DNA of 64,000 nt from Leptoclinus maculatus (Eukaryota > Chordata > Actinopteri > Perciformes > Stichaeidae). A model generated the notes under the pieces. That model had not been told where the DNA came from. It worked only from the letters and a program-made list of their open reading frames with translations, and did no database searches. Of the stretch, positions 49,801-63,139 are shown in pieces. Each line of letters begins with the position of its first letter. Within the stretch, counting starts at the first letter, position 1. A program made the position numbers and the translations under genes. The stretch is taken from positions 13,002,702-13,066,701 of the forward strand of contig JAVDOI010000019.1 of assembly GCA_032191485.1 (NCBI GenBank). Reading direction: 5' to 3'.

Positions 49801-51343
49801 AGAAATAAAAGTGTTTGTTTTTATATTCCTGTGGACACAGGCCAAATGTGGACGATCGCATGGGGAAGATTTCCATTGCAGCTACTGAATTATGCAGCTT
49901 GCTCTTAGTCTGCTGTGAAACGGACAGTTTTACTGCTTGTTCCTCAGTGGAAAGAACGACGAGGGGGTTCGTATCTGAGCTGCCTCTTTGAACTCGAACA
50001 CATATACGTGTTACAAATGTGTGGACGCTGGTTTGAATTACATGTTGTGTGTAGAGAAACAGGTGAAGACAGAGTCCAACACGTAACTGTAGTAAGGACA
50101 TCTCACGCACCATCACCTTCACTGACTTACACCAGAAAGTTTAAACACACAAGAGGACAACATACCAAAATAACAACCAACATCTGTCTCCGGTTTCCCT
50201 AAATGTTTAACCTTTAATGGCTTTAAGTTTTGAAATTCACTGCACCTGTCCATCAAAAGGACATATTCTAGATATGTTGGGCATCATTGCAGCATATGCA
50301 GTTGAAAGCTTAAAGCCTTTCTTATTTTGTTATATACATGTATATATATATATGTTCCCAATGGTGAATACTTACACTAGGACTGTGTATTATCATCATA
50401 CAGGGGTTATGATGATAAGCTCATTTCTGCAGAAATACAACTTAAATCATTGCATATTTCCATCAGTTATATTTACGAGTATGTGACAAGTAGTGGAACA
50501 CTATAACCCCTCCACAGCACAGCTCTTCTTCTTCTTTATTTTGGGGCTTTCTGGTCGGGTGACAGTACTTTACAATAAATACTACTCTCGTATAACTTTC
50601 ACACCTCAAGTAAGCCTGAAACCTTTTTTTTTCTGCAATATTTGTGCTTTTTTTTGTTCTTTCTGAGGTTTTTAATGCGCAAATAAAAAATGCACATAAA
50701 AGCAGACGGGGGGGGGGGAAAGTAGCTACTCTCTAGAACAACTTCTTCTTCTGTTGTTGCCCACCCTTTTATTTGTTATATATGAATTATCAAAGCCGCC
50801 TCGGGCATGTGTCAACTTAAAGCCCACAGCCACTAGGGGCCCCTAAACAAGCACATTGCAAATTATTTATATTTTATGTATGCATTCAAGTTATATTATC
50901 CCTTATTTGCACAGTTGTTCTATATTTGTACTCGCTGCCAGAAGCAAGTTCTGTTTCCATGACTATTGCTTCTGCAGCACATATTTGTGACGCTGACTCT
51001 CCACATTTCATTTGAAATATCAAAACATGTTCTGAACATTCTTGAGAGAAATTAAACGACACTTCTTGATGTTGGTCCTTTATAACTGAAAGGTACAATA
51101 CTATATCATCAGCATAGAGACGTTTGTCCTGAACATTCGTACATGAGCGACTTCTTCTCAGCCAGAGGAACTTGTAACCCACAGCTGACTGACACAAGTT
51201 CACACATCGACTTGTGCTAAAAGGCATCGAGTCGTAGTGTGGACGACAGAAAAGAACATTGTGCAACACCTTGCAAAGAAAAAAGAACAACTTGTGAGAG
51301 GCTGCGAGCCCCGAAACACTGATGAAATCTAAGCGTGTTTTTA

Positions 51344-51345
<2 letters not shown>

Positions 51346-51387
<42 letters not shown>
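51346..51387. repeat. (CT)n microsatellite
   Basis: Perfect CT repeat of 21 units, close to a GT repeat. Confidence 0.96.
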
Positions 51388-51391
<4 letters not shown>

Positions 51392-51402
51392 AGCCTTTAA
51401 AC

Positions 51403-51404
<2 letters not shown>

Positions 51405-51449
<45 letters not shown>
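51405..51449. repeat. (TG)n microsatellite
   Basis: Perfect TG repeat, 22 units, 134 bases before a complementary CA tract. Confidence 0.96.
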
Positions 51450-51453
<4 letters not shown>

Positions 51454-51582
51454 GTGACCTAGATTTCAAGCCTGCAGTGCAATGCAAGTGATTGGTTGGT
51501 TTGTGAGTGTGTGTGAAAGAGACAGAGAGCTCAGTCTATGGTTAACCATACACCTCGCCTTCCCCCACATCCACTCATACCT

Positions 51583-51584
51583 GC

Positions 51585-51629
<45 letters not shown>

Positions 51630-51630
51630 C
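51583..51630. repeat. (CA)n microsatellite
   Basis: CA repeat with two CG interruptions. Confidence 0.94.
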
Positions 51631-53374
51631 AAAATGAAATTACCGTCATCCAGCTGTGTCGTGTCTCACAAACTTAGTGTAAATTGTTGTCGATTGGTAC
51701 CAATTTTATTTAGTTTTGACGTTTTACACTGTTATTTGTTTCGTCGTCATTGATCCGATCTTTAACTTCCTGAGTGGATTGATGAGGTGATGTCATGATG
51801 ATTGTTTACTTTTGTTAATTGATAAAATAATGTTTTGGGCCTTCACTTCTGGGTGAATTAGTTCCCAGCGTGTGTAACGATATTAAACTTGTCACAAATA
51901 TTGGAAGCCCAAAATAATTGTGATTGACTCCATGTGTGACTCATCACAGATGACACGTCATTTTTTGGTGAAAATCAAACACCTCACTTCTCTACCATGT
52001 CAGTGATGTAGACCGCTGATTCAAGTTACTCATGTGAGAGAATTCACAATTATTCCGATGATGGAAATTCATGACGACAAGATCCAAGATAGAATCCTTT
52101 ATCACCCCGATACCTCGTGTGTGTGTCGTTTTAGTTTGCATTGCTCAGTTTGATAGACTTTTACAAGGTTGTTGAACACGTCTCAGTGGATTTAATGTTG
52201 CGTTTGAGCAGATAAGAGGTGAAACATAGTGTGATATTTAAATGTCAGCAGCATTTCAACATTGTGGCAAAGGGATAACCGTGGCATGTTTGACTCTGGT
52301 TGTTGTGTACAGTCCTTAGTAATAAAGGAAATGAATGTTTTGCGTTTGCTCCTGTGTTATATTAAATTGTATCGTGGTGGCATATTGTTCCGCTTGGCTC
52401 AGCCGTCGGCCTCTTGATTATTGCATAAAGGACAGAATGTGAGGAAGAGTGAGTTGTAATCAGGTGTCTGGCATCTGACCAACATGTTTCACCATGAGTG
52501 TATCTTCTTCTAACTTTTTTTTAAATATAAACATGTGGAGCCCGACAGTTCACTTCTGACGAAACAGCAGCCAAGAAAACAACCGCAGCTCAAGGTTCAC
52601 CCACTCGCCCACTCGGGAGTCTTCTCAGCTCGCTTTCAGAGGCAGAAAGCTTCATCGGACATGAGTGACTTTTACGTTAACGTAGAGCTCGATTCAGACA
52701 TGAAAGCACATTATTTGGCAGCCGATGAGAGAGAGAGAGCTGCTTATTTGCTGTCATGCTGTATGTAAAACGTTATGGTGGATATTCATCTATTCAGCCA
52801 CACAGCTGGCGTGAATGAAAATGACATAACTGATGGTTACATTATAACCTCCCGATTGAACTCCTTCACAGCGTGAATATGTAACTTAAAAAGTTAAGAA
52901 AGCAATGTTTAGGTCAAGCTCGATGTGTTCTTACAGATAAAAGGATCTATACCAGTCTGTTCCACACTGTGAAGCATTACATTTATTAATTAAACACTGG
53001 TATCAGATCCATACTCTGTGTCAGGATTCAGAATGTCTGATTGTTACATCCCTCAAACATTACACCAACATGTTAGATGACTGTCAGATTAACATCAGAG
53101 GTCTGAACGGGGTTTTAAAGCTCCACAACAAGCGAAGTAAGAAAACTCTTTGAGCTGAAAACGCCCCGTAAAACCAACACAAAGTTTAATCCCGGCCTCG
53201 AGGTAGGCTTGCTCTCGTGCTCTGGAGCTTCTGGGCAAATCACACAGACTCCAACACTCGACATCGAGTTTACATTGTTTTGTCAGCTACTGTATTGATC
53301 GGATTATTGACTTTTAGAGCTCTCCATTTGACAGAACAGTCAAATAAAATACATTTGCATTAATGCATGTTGGC

Positions 53375-53770
53375 AGTAGGGCTGTCCTCCACCAAAGACA
53401 TGTGCAGTCGACTAACACTCGTGTGATGCTGTCGATTAATCAAGAAGTGACGTAGTATAAAGAGAGAGAGGTGAGGAGTCAAACAAACACCAGGGGATGA
53501 GCGTTCAAGACCCAAAGTGTTGCTTTGTTTTTTTATTGTTTGTTCTAGTTTATGAACTTATCTCAAGAACAAACATGATGTTTTCATAAACCTAACTCAG
53601 CGGGTTTTCTTCCGTCACTAGAGGTTAACTAGAGATGTGCTTATTAGTTTCTTAAAAATAAGTCATTGAGCATGAAAAAATAATATTTGGCTGAAGAAAT
53701 CTTAGCCGACTAAATCTAAAACGACCCATTAGTGGACTAATTGACTCAGCTTTAGTTAGCAGCTTTACAT
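53375..53770. mobile_element. Possible nonautonomous hAT-like element, decayed
   Basis: Starts with CAGTAGGGCTGTCCTCCACC and has repeated GTCGACTAA / GTCGATTAATC boxes near the left side, then CCGACTAAATCTAAAACGAC, TTAGTGGACTAATTGACTCA and a right end GTTAGCAGC. Fish hAT-type MITEs commonly carry such TCGACTAATC boxes. Target-site duplication is not evident and there is no transposase. Confidence 0.35.
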
Positions 53771-54019
53771 TCAGATTAAATTAAATAGTTAAATAAATTA
53801 AATGTTGACAGTAAAAAGATAAAAACTTAGCTTTTCATCAAAACATTGTAAAACACTGTTCTCTTCAGGCACATTTATCAAATACTTTACCCACAAATAT
53901 GACACAAAATGTTCCTTTAATGTATTAAAAACATCAGACATGAGTCATGAAGTCTAATGGAATAATATAATAATAAACTCAGATGTCATTTTTGACAATC
54001 TACAAACTGACACTTTTCT

Positions 54020-54145
54020 GTATCGTTCTCCTTTCCAACCACCAGACCTCCCTCGCTCTCCCTCCCCCTCACTCGTCCTCCGGTGCCCTCCTCCTCTCCT
54101 CCTTCGACCTCCGCCTCCCTCCCTTCCTCTTTCTTTCCTCTCAGA
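54020..54145. repeat. Pyrimidine-rich tract
   Basis: A C/T-rich plus-strand stretch (CTCCCTCCCCCTC, CTCCTCCTCTCCTCCTTCG). The long purine-strand frame through it is compositional. Confidence 0.6.
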
Positions 54146-55204
54146 CTCACCCACAGCAGAGCCTTGAAGCTCCTCGCTGAGCCGCTCTGCTGCACTGAAG
54201 CCCTGAACGAGTCCGTACACTGGAGGAGGTTTTACTACCAGTGGCTTTAAAGCAGACTGGGAGATATTATCGATTAAAGAAAAAGTACTTTGAAGGCATA
54301 TCATATCTGTATTTAAAGATTGTACTGATTTCCTACATTACCCAGAGTCCCTCTGTCAGCCCACAGACAGACGGGGTTTGTTCCACTCAGCTGTGGGTTC
54401 AGTCTGTAGGAGGAAGGAGAAGTATTTTCCAGTTAACGGTGTCATACATACCACAACGTGTCCTCCGACTGCTTTGCATTCTGGTCATTGCATTCTTGGT
54501 CTTTGCTGAGCAGCCTTGACATTTGGCTTCGTGATTTAGTGGTTTCTCTATTTTAGATTCTATAGAATTTCACAATAAATCTCCATTAGGAACCAGTAAC
54601 TCTGATAAATGTGCAGGAACACAACGCTGTCCTTTCTATACGTCTTCTACACTTCATAGTATTACTCTTGCTTTCTTTCTAATGTATTTTCTTCTTTTTC
54701 TATTTCAGTTTAATTATTTTGTACTTTTATTTTGCACTGGTGTCAATATTGCTTCTTATACACTTAATATGTATTACTCTATTGTTTGTATATGTTTACA
54801 TTTTGACTGTTTCTTCAGGATTAATGAAGTTCTATATTATCTTATCTTACTAAAAGGTTAAAGAATAAACAGAATACATGCAACACTTTACTCTTTGTGA
54901 AAAAAGATCTTTTTTATACGTCCAAAAATCCACATTTGACGTGTTCCTCAGTCGTCATTGTTGCCAAATATTACCTTTGACCAGAGCCGGAGGTTATGAA
55001 CTCCCCTCGTATACAACCATGTGTTCATCACGAAACTGAACTTCCATACCGAGGTCATGTGACAACTGAGCAAACTTCACCCACTGATAAAGAGCATGAG
55101 ATGTGGGTGAAAGCTAGTGAGCGTGTAGTGTTTGTATAGAAGGTTTTGTAATGCGGTTCATGTGTCACCATGAAGAGAATAGAGACAGTCTCACTTGCAT
55201 TAGC

Positions 55205-55700
55205 TCTAACTTATCATTATGAAGTAGATGATGATTGCAAAATGTAATGGCTACAATATAATAAAACCATCTTTTAGATTGGTTTCCTTTTCTTTGTGCA
55301 ACGTATCCTCGTGCAACGATTCATATGTTGTCTTACGAAAAGTTCTTGCACATTTTTTCGTGCGTTTTTCTACGAAAGTCCAGCAACACGTGTCAGTTTC
55401 CACTCGTTACATGCATGCAGTCTTTTTAAGATGAAATTCCATCTTAACGGGAAATAACTTGGTCAGGTTTAGGGAACAAAACGACTTAGTTAGGTTTAGG
55501 AAAAGATCGTGGTTTGGGTTAAAATAGCTAAGTGTCGTTACTTAAGTACGTAAATTACGTGACAAATAAATCAACGTAGTCCTCTACCTCTTGCCCAGCT
55601 TGACTTTTTTGCAGTTTTTACACTTTACATACGATTTGCTTTCATGGAATATCCACGAATTACAGTGCATTTGTTTTTCTAGCACCGGTAATACCATTAT
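55205..55700. mobile_element. Teleost interspersed repeat
   Basis: Contains TGCAACGATTCATATGTTGT, CTTACGAAAAGTTCTTGCAC, TTTCTACGAAAGTCCAGCAA, GTTTAGGGAACAAAACGACT, TAGGTTTAGGAAAAGATCGT and GTTTGGGTTAAAATAGCTAA. The paired GGTTTAGG blocks are hallmarks of a high-copy noncoding element in percomorph fish. Its first 85 bases also resemble 30740-30835. Confidence 0.55.
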
Positions 55701-56290
55701 GAAACACTAGAGGGGGGAAAGTTCCCACTTTAGATGTGTTACAAACTGCTGTTCCCAAGATGCAGAGTGAACCATCGTGCTCATTACTGTCTCAATATGT
55801 TCATATGATGCCAACGACTAAAGACTTTGTGTTTTTGGAAGCTAAACATTTGCATAATTTTGGACTTTCTTGTTGTTTATCTGCTGCATGTTATAACTCG
55901 TCGGCTGCACGGTGCGCTGTGTCAAAGCGTTGTGCTGCACAGAATTGCTGATGTCAAGTTGTCTGAAATGGCAAATATCAGCCGAGCTGCATTTCTGACA
56001 AAGACAAAGACGAGCTTCTTGATCAATCAGTCGGACGACACGACATCTGATCTCCAGTCAGTGTCGTCTGAACCCACAGCGAGCTGAATATGAAGCATAA
56101 AGACCCCTCTGCTGTGGTTCAGGGCTTCCCTTTTAACACCACAAACGTCTGTTTACTCCTCTTGCTGTCATGACTTGTTCTGAATCCACAAACAACACGA
56201 CAAACATCATGCAAAGCGGACGTTTGATGTGAGGTTGCCAAGCAACAGTATAAGGTAGCAGCTTTTTCAGAGTGACTCAATACAAAGTGT

Positions 56291-56295
<5 letters not shown>

Positions 56296-56321
<26 letters not shown>
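56296..56321. repeat. (TG)n microsatellite
   Basis: Perfect TG repeat in the intergenic region. Confidence 0.95.
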
Positions 56322-58944
56322 AGAGAAAGCTATTAAATTAATTCAGCTGCACCAGTACAGAGAGCTGGTGAGGCACGACACATCTCACCGCTGAATACAC
56401 TCTGAATGTGAATCACCGCCTTTATGAATTTCCTGTTGGCTAATGTCACACAGAGAACGGTGCAAATGAATCAACAAAGAGGGGCCACGTGCTGCACGCA
56501 TGGCTTAACGCAAGCATTACCGCCAATTATGTAGCGACACGAAACAGCCATCACGGCCGCGTCGAAGGAGCGATTTCTTTTATTTTGCCACCAGAAGCGT
56601 GTTCTGCAAACACAACAGCTTCCTAATGGCTCCGTCGTCTCGTCGGTAGAGTGTTCACGTTGCTGCTGACAGCTTTTCTTTGTCCATTTCACTTTGTTTG
56701 ATGAACTGGAGGCTGTCACGTCATTTCATTTTCTTTTAGCACTTTTGCTCCGACAGCGCTCCTAAAGAGATGAGCACGTTGTGTGAGGGAGATGTTAGAA
56801 ATACTCAAAGCTGCTATTTTATGTAAGGGGAAAGAAGAAAAATACATACAAAAGTATCATTATTTAGCTTTTGAAATAGTGGATTGTTTTACGTCCATCC
56901 AACCTCAAAGCAGTATGACTTTACTTCAACCACTGATGCTTGGAGATCGAACCTCAATGCACTTTTGATGCCAAACGAAACGTGTCTTTATCCAAAGCAG
57001 GCTTTAGATTTCTAGTAAGATTCATAATCTGCTTTTATTCAGGATGAGAGGTTCGGCTTCTTTGATATAAATCAATCAGTTACTCGTTTTAATCAAATAT
57101 TTTGGCAGTTTTAGACTATTTTGTTTCGGCAAAAGTCTGCTTTTGAGACGAAATCCAACATTTGAGAACTTTGTATTCTTTGTTAAATGATTTCTTAGAA
57201 TAAAGATTCAGGTATCGTATCAGCTTAAATGACAATAGTTGCATAAAACAATAACAATAAGAACCTCAAACCATAAAGTGATTCTTGACCTGAAAATAGG
57301 AAATAATCAAAAAGACTTGAAAGCTCTGGAAAGAAAAGCTATAAATCGACCTTTAGTCGGGATTATTTGGCTGAAATAGTAAAGACTGGTTCTACTGTTG
57401 GCACACTGGTGTGGTGTTATAATCTGTAATCTCCTCATTCCTGTAACTGCTTTTCGTTTATCGTTCCGTTCTGTTTGTTCTCGGCCTTGTTTCATTATTC
57501 TGTTTATTTAACAGGGCGTCGCTGCAAACGCACATCTGCTCGGGCGACCAGCCCTGTTTAAATACAAGCTTAAATAAACGTGACTGAATCTAAATATACT
57601 CGTAAGTGTCTTTGGAGTGAAGGATTTCTGAGAGCTCGCATCGATTCTCTTTGAATGAAAAGACATTTGTAATTTGAAGGGGAGGAGATAAATTGCAGCT
57701 TTTTGTTTACACACCTCAATGTTCTGTTTCTGCTCTCGTGGCTTCTTGCTTCGTCTCATTTCATCTGTAATTACTCCGTCTGGTTTTTGAGGAACACATT
57801 CATACACTGTCAAGGCTGGCTGTTTATTCTGGTACCGAGGAATAAGTTAAGAAAAGTACATTAAGTACATAACACCGAGTTATTTGTTTATTTACGTTTA
57901 TTTATAGTTTTATGAGTAAGGGTTTTGTTCCACCTGCATATTGGTCAGTAATAACCAGATATGTTGCACAGCCGTGTCATCGACACCATGTGTTCATTTC
58001 AATTGATTTTAAAATGGTTATTGATATTGAACAATTGAACCGTCAATGTTTAGTTAATTGGGCAATTTTACTTCTACTGCCACTATATCATCAATTACAT
58101 TTTAACTAACTACTACAACCTTTTATCCATTACTTTTAAATGTATATAACAACCATGAATCCATGATATTGGATACATGGTTGACCCAACTGCAGAATTA
58201 CTTCCTGGTTGAGAATCCCCGTTTTAGCCGACGGCACCACTCTTATTACCTAAACAACCATTTATTACAACAGCCTCTAGAAGCACAGTTTTATGTCTTA
58301 TACATATGTTCTTAAAGTTACAAGAGGAACCTTCATGTTGTGTTGATTTTGGCGGCCCCTGTGGACAAAAGCGGTAGTGTTCCCAAGAGCCAGAGTCCCT
58401 TTAGAAACCAGGGTCTGTTAGTCGGACCCGCTCAGTCCTGGTTCTGGTTCCACACAGTAACTTTAAGTCCAACGCTACATACTATAATTACATTACTCAT
58501 TAATTATCACCTCGTTACTCCATCAGTTAATAATTCAGTTGTAACGTCTAAATGATGAATGAGTTAAACTGGTGTTAGTTGGTGTTTGGCTGGAGGAGTG
58601 AGGTTCCTCTTCGTCTGTGACTTTGTGCATCACAGTGTGTTTGTTCTGTTCACCACAGACCGGGCTGACTTCCCACAATCTGTTAACCCTTCATCCTCCT
58701 CGTCACAACTGCGGCTTCACAAATGCAGAAACAGGTTTCTGCAGTTAGTCGCGGGGTTATTAGCTTCAAAGTAATTCCTGTTAATAAGCCAATAAAATGT
58801 CTTAAACTATTACTACGTCATCAGAGATGTTGTCTTAAATATAATCTGAGGGACTTTTGCTTTACTGATCCTGTAGAACACACGATGATGTCACCGTCGT
58901 TGTGAAAGAAGATTCACACCAAACAGATGAAAAATCAATAGAAA

Positions 58945-58950
58945 TTTATT
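58945..58950 (-). terminator. sfmbt2: Polyadenylation signal, sfmbt2
   Basis: TTTATT on the plus strand is AATAAA on the sfmbt2 strand, about 700 bases past its stop codon, giving a compact 3' UTR (58945-59653). Confidence 0.5.
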
Positions 58951-59653
58951 TTCTCACTTATCAAAAATATCTGCAACACGTTTGCATAGATGGACACAAA
59001 ATAGCTTCGATGATTGTTTCTCTCGTGATCGTGACGATGAGAAGTACTTCAGAGGACGTTTTCTTCCTCTATGAACACATGAATGTACTTCCTGTTTCTG
59101 CTCCTGGAATATATTTTCGGGGTTTGTTATTGTCGACATTATTATATAACTGATCAATTATATTCTGAATCCAAATAGATTACTCCTCAATAAACAATAA
59201 ATATTTCAAATATATTACTTCTTGGTTCGTTAAATACTTTCAAATATATTTTTCCAGAACCAATAATGTCACACAAAAAGGGAAAAACTCTTCATGGTGA
59301 ATAATCATTATTTTCTTTAACTTAAATGCTATAATGCTCCTCTATCACAAATGAAATGAAAAGTAAGAAACACAAATGTCTTCAGCTTTCCTCGTGATAA
59401 CTCCTTCACGGATCCACTCCGATGTGTTTTTGTTCTGCCGGAGTCGGTGTTATGTTTGTGGATGCTGCGTCACATTATCCCAGAAATTACTCCTTCAACA
59501 TCTCGCAAAGGAAACCGTCTCCTCAGTTTGTGCTTTTCCAACGCAACCGCTCCAGAAAAAATATCCCTTCGTCTTGCACGTAAAAAGAACTCCACATTGC
59601 CGAAAGAAACCTCTCCACCAGGAGGCAGCTAATCCAACGGGACCTCGTCTGGT

Positions 59654-62600
59654 TCAGTTGGCGTACTGTCTGTAAAAGGCCACCTTGACGCGCTCGATCT
59701 GGTGACACAGCTTGATGGCGGGGCCGAGCTTCAGGTCCATGCACTCCTGTACGGTGGGCAGCGTGAGCAGCAGCAGGGCCTGACCGTCGATGTCCTGCAC
59801 AGGAGGAGACGCACAGAAGTGTTTAAATACAGAACGGTTCCACTCTGGAGCTTAAACTGGCCGACAGGTGTGTGTGTCACTCTTTACCACCGAGTGTTTC
59901 TAGAGAAAGATGGTTTTTGTAGTTCATGCTGCAAAAAGATGCTATTTATACCAGTTAATAGAAAAATAGATCCTCTTGCCATTTAGTCCAGCCGAGGAAA
60001 TGCTTCTGGTCATAAAATAAATAAATGAAATAAATGAAATAAATGAAATAAATGAAATAAATGAAATAAAATGAATTAAATAAATTAAATAAATAATTTT
60101 AATGAATTTTTATAATAATAATAATATATGAAATAATTCAAAAACAAATGTTTTTAAATACAATTTTTTTTCTTTTTTGCATTATTGATTTTCTTTAAAA
60201 TCTTAAAGTTTTATAAGCGGATCTTTTAATAATCAACCATGTTTTTTTTTTTTTATTTATCCTTAAACAAAAAAATCCTAAAATATTGAACCATGTTGTC
60301 AGGCTCATTGGACGTCAGGAGCCGAATAAATATCTAATCAAACACTCAGGGTGGTGACCGACCTCCTGATATCTGGTGCTGTAATAAAATACAAATATTG
60401 GTGTGTGTGTGTATATATATGTGTGCGTGTGTGTGTGTGTGTACCTGCTCCTGGAAGATGTTGGCGAGGGACGCACAGTCAGTAGAGTTTATAAACTGAA
60501 CGACTTCGTCTACGCTCCACTCCAGAGGATTACTGTCCAAAACCAGCTGACCCTCCTCTTCCTCCACCTGACACACACACAAAACACACACTCAACTGTC
60601 AATTACACAATCACAAATTCCTTTTGTTCATATCTCAACTAATTCAGTCTAAATCTGGATTCATCCTCCTCTGTTGTTTGGTTGTCTGAAGATGCTGCAG
60701 ATTTATTGATTTATTTTGTTCTGGTATGAAACGGTTCAAATGCATTGTTAGCAAAGTATTTGGGCAGATATAATATAATGTAATATAATATACAAAAGAC
60801 AAAAAATGGTCAATATTCATCAATCCATGTTGGTAAAACATGAGTGTCTTCTTCAAGGTAACAGTTATTATCATTAAAGCTTGGGTTGGTAATCTTTAGA
60901 AGCGTCCAAAACATCCAAAAGTTACATCTCAGCTTATTTCATTCTTCAGTTTAATGGCGTCCCTGACTGGCCACTGACCACTGTGAGGGTTGAACCTCCA
61001 TCAGTGCGCCGCCTGTCTGTCTGCACCTGCATGTCTTGTCTTTTGGGCGGCTGGTACTTGTTGTTCTGGTTGTGAGTCGACAGCGAGCGGGTCGACCTCC
61101 TGCGGCTCTCGACGGCCTCCTGGCTGCCCGCCGCGTTGACGCCGCCGAAGGTCCTGCGGCGCGTCGCGGCCCGGCGAGGCCGGCTGCTGGTCACCTCCAC
61201 CGAGGAGGCGTCGGTGTGGTCCTCGCGGGGCTCCGAGCTGGTGCCTTCGCTGCCCGACTGCAACGCCATCTCTTCGTCCTCCTCACTGTCCTGAGGGAGG
61301 AAGAAAGGCTCAGAGACGAGACCTCAAAACGCCGCTGCTCTAGAATCACTTAAAACCAATCTTAAGGTTATTAAAACTCTTTGTTTAGTGTACCTCAGTT
61401 CATCTCATCCGTGCAGACAACATCCAACATTTGTACTCACTGTACTGTATGTAAAGTAGATGATACCAGTCGTCAAATATAGCAAAGCCACACGTTTCTG
61501 TCATATTTAGACACTTCTCAGTATTTTAATGCCACTACTGGGCTGTTAAAAAGGACGTTTTTGTGTAAAACAACCAAAATAAACCGGCTGTTTCTTTCCC
61601 CAGTGAACAACGCTTCAACAATACTTTCTCTAAATCTGTTAAAACGGTAGAACTTGAGCACTTTCCGGCTCCACTGGTGTCACACAGGAGGAGACATTTG
61701 AGCTGCGCACTAACAGCTGAGATTAGTCTGAAGTTCCTCGGAAGTGACGTTAGAGAGGACTCGTGTTGTCCTCGCGAGTTTCAAGTTTCTACTCATTGCT
61801 TAGTGGAAACCTGGAGTTTGGTTCCAAGCCCAGATTTGTTAAGATCCACTCGAGTCTCTTATTGAATCTTCACTGTTTTTAATACAAAACATTCAGGTTG
61901 TTTTTTTAGTGCTTAAATAATAAACTTCATGGTTTTAATAACTCTTGTTATTCAAAATCAATGAAAGCTGAACCTCAATACATTTGATATGATTTATTAA
62001 AATCATTTCAGACTCGTTTTAAATTCAATAAAATTCCATAAAACCAAAACTCTTCAAGCTCTAGAACTAAAATGATTGTTTTTTAAGCAAAAATGCAAAA
62101 ACATTGCTTTGTTCCAGCTTCTTATTTGGGAGGCTTTTACTCATTTTTATAACATTTGGGTTTTGGACTGTTGGTCGAACAAAACAATTAGGCGACAATT
62201 AAATCCAATGAAATGCCCATCTCCGTTTCCAACAGCTCCAGATGGCGTCTTTAAATGTTTAAGTCTTGTTTTGAATCAACAATCCACAACCTCAAGTTAT
62301 TAAGTTTGAATGATACAAAGGAGAGAAACAACTGAACATTTGAGAAGCGGATACAAACTAATCTTTAGCAATTCTGCTTGAAAATGTACTCAAATTATGA
62401 ATCAATTATCAAAAGAGCTGCCGATGAACATTTTATGGACCCAACAATTAATTGATAAAATGCCCTACTCGGCTCAATCACGTCATTTAATTACCCCGGT
62501 GACCAACACCAGCTGCAAACCCGTCTGACCACTAAACACTCCACATGTTAGTCGTAGGAAACGTATAAAAACACCCACGAAACCATAACTCATCACAGAG

Positions 62601-63139
62601 TTAGGAACATGTTTCGCTTGTATTTAAACCCTGGACTATGACTGTCAGGGAGGAGGAGGTTCTCTAACCTGCGGTGAGCCGGCGGGCGTGTAGTCCACGG
62701 CGGACGAGCGTCTCTTCTTCTGCACAAAGATGGCTTTCCTCTTCTTCCTGCGGCGCGTCGGCTTGGCCAGGTCTCCCTCCGCCGCCTCCTCTCCTGCCAT
62801 CGGCTTGGACAGCTTCCTCTTCTTCCCATAGTAATAAGCTGCGGACGCACACGGCAGATGTTGACAAAGATGAACTCATCAGAGGCAATCACACACTCGT
62901 GCAGCGTCACAATTTGGGGTCTCCTCCGGAGCTGTGGTGCAGGAAGTGATTGCGGGGACTCACTGTATTTGGTTTTGGTCTGAACGGAGCAGTTCTCAGA
63001 GCACTTGTCGGTGACGAGGACGGGGCTGAAGAGGTTCGGGCAGCACTGCAGCTTCACGCACACCTTGCGGCAGAAGTCTGGGATCTGGTCTGCGAGGCGG
63101 ACTATCCGGATGGTGGAGCGATAGGTTTTCCCTTTATAT
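59654..63139 (-). CDS. sfmbt2: Scm-like with four MBT domains protein 2, C-terminal part
   Basis: Polycomb-group chromatin repressor that binds methylated histones through MBT repeats and partners such as YY1. The last five coding exons are present, 5' to 3': 62964-63139, 62669-62838, 61027-61290, 60445-60567, 59654-59794. They encode 290 residues in frame to a TGA. The first exon holds the C-terminal half of the SLED DNA-binding domain (YKGKTYRSTIRIVRLADQIP, CCPNLFSPVLVTDKCSENC). Next come a basic stretch (RRRKKRKAIFVQKKRRSS), an acidic then Arg/Ser-rich linker, and a C-terminal SAM domain (LEWSVDEVVQFI to LGPAIKLCHQIERVK). SAM domains of this family polymerise or pair with other Polycomb proteins. 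The MBT repeats lie right of the window. SFMBT1 is the alternative; adjacency and same orientation with prkcq, as on human 10p14-p15, decide for SFMBT2. Confidence 0.92.
60012..60072. repeat. (ATAAATGAA)n 9-bp tandem repeat
   Basis: About five perfect 9-base copies in an AT-rich part of the last sfmbt2 intron. Confidence 0.9.
60400..60444. repeat. (GT)n tract at sfmbt2 splice donor
   Basis: GT repeat interrupted by ATATATAT and GC. On the sfmbt2 strand the donor of the exon at 60445-60567 reads GTACACACACAC. Confidence 0.9.

Noticed and set aside
52535..52768. 77-codon frame in a non-repetitive stretch
   Set aside because: Not recognisable and isolated. It has no exon partners or conserved motif that I can see.
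59654..63139. SFMBT1 as an alternative name
   Set aside because: The visible SLED and SAM parts fit both paralogues, but the neighbour prkcq on the same strand points to SFMBT2.
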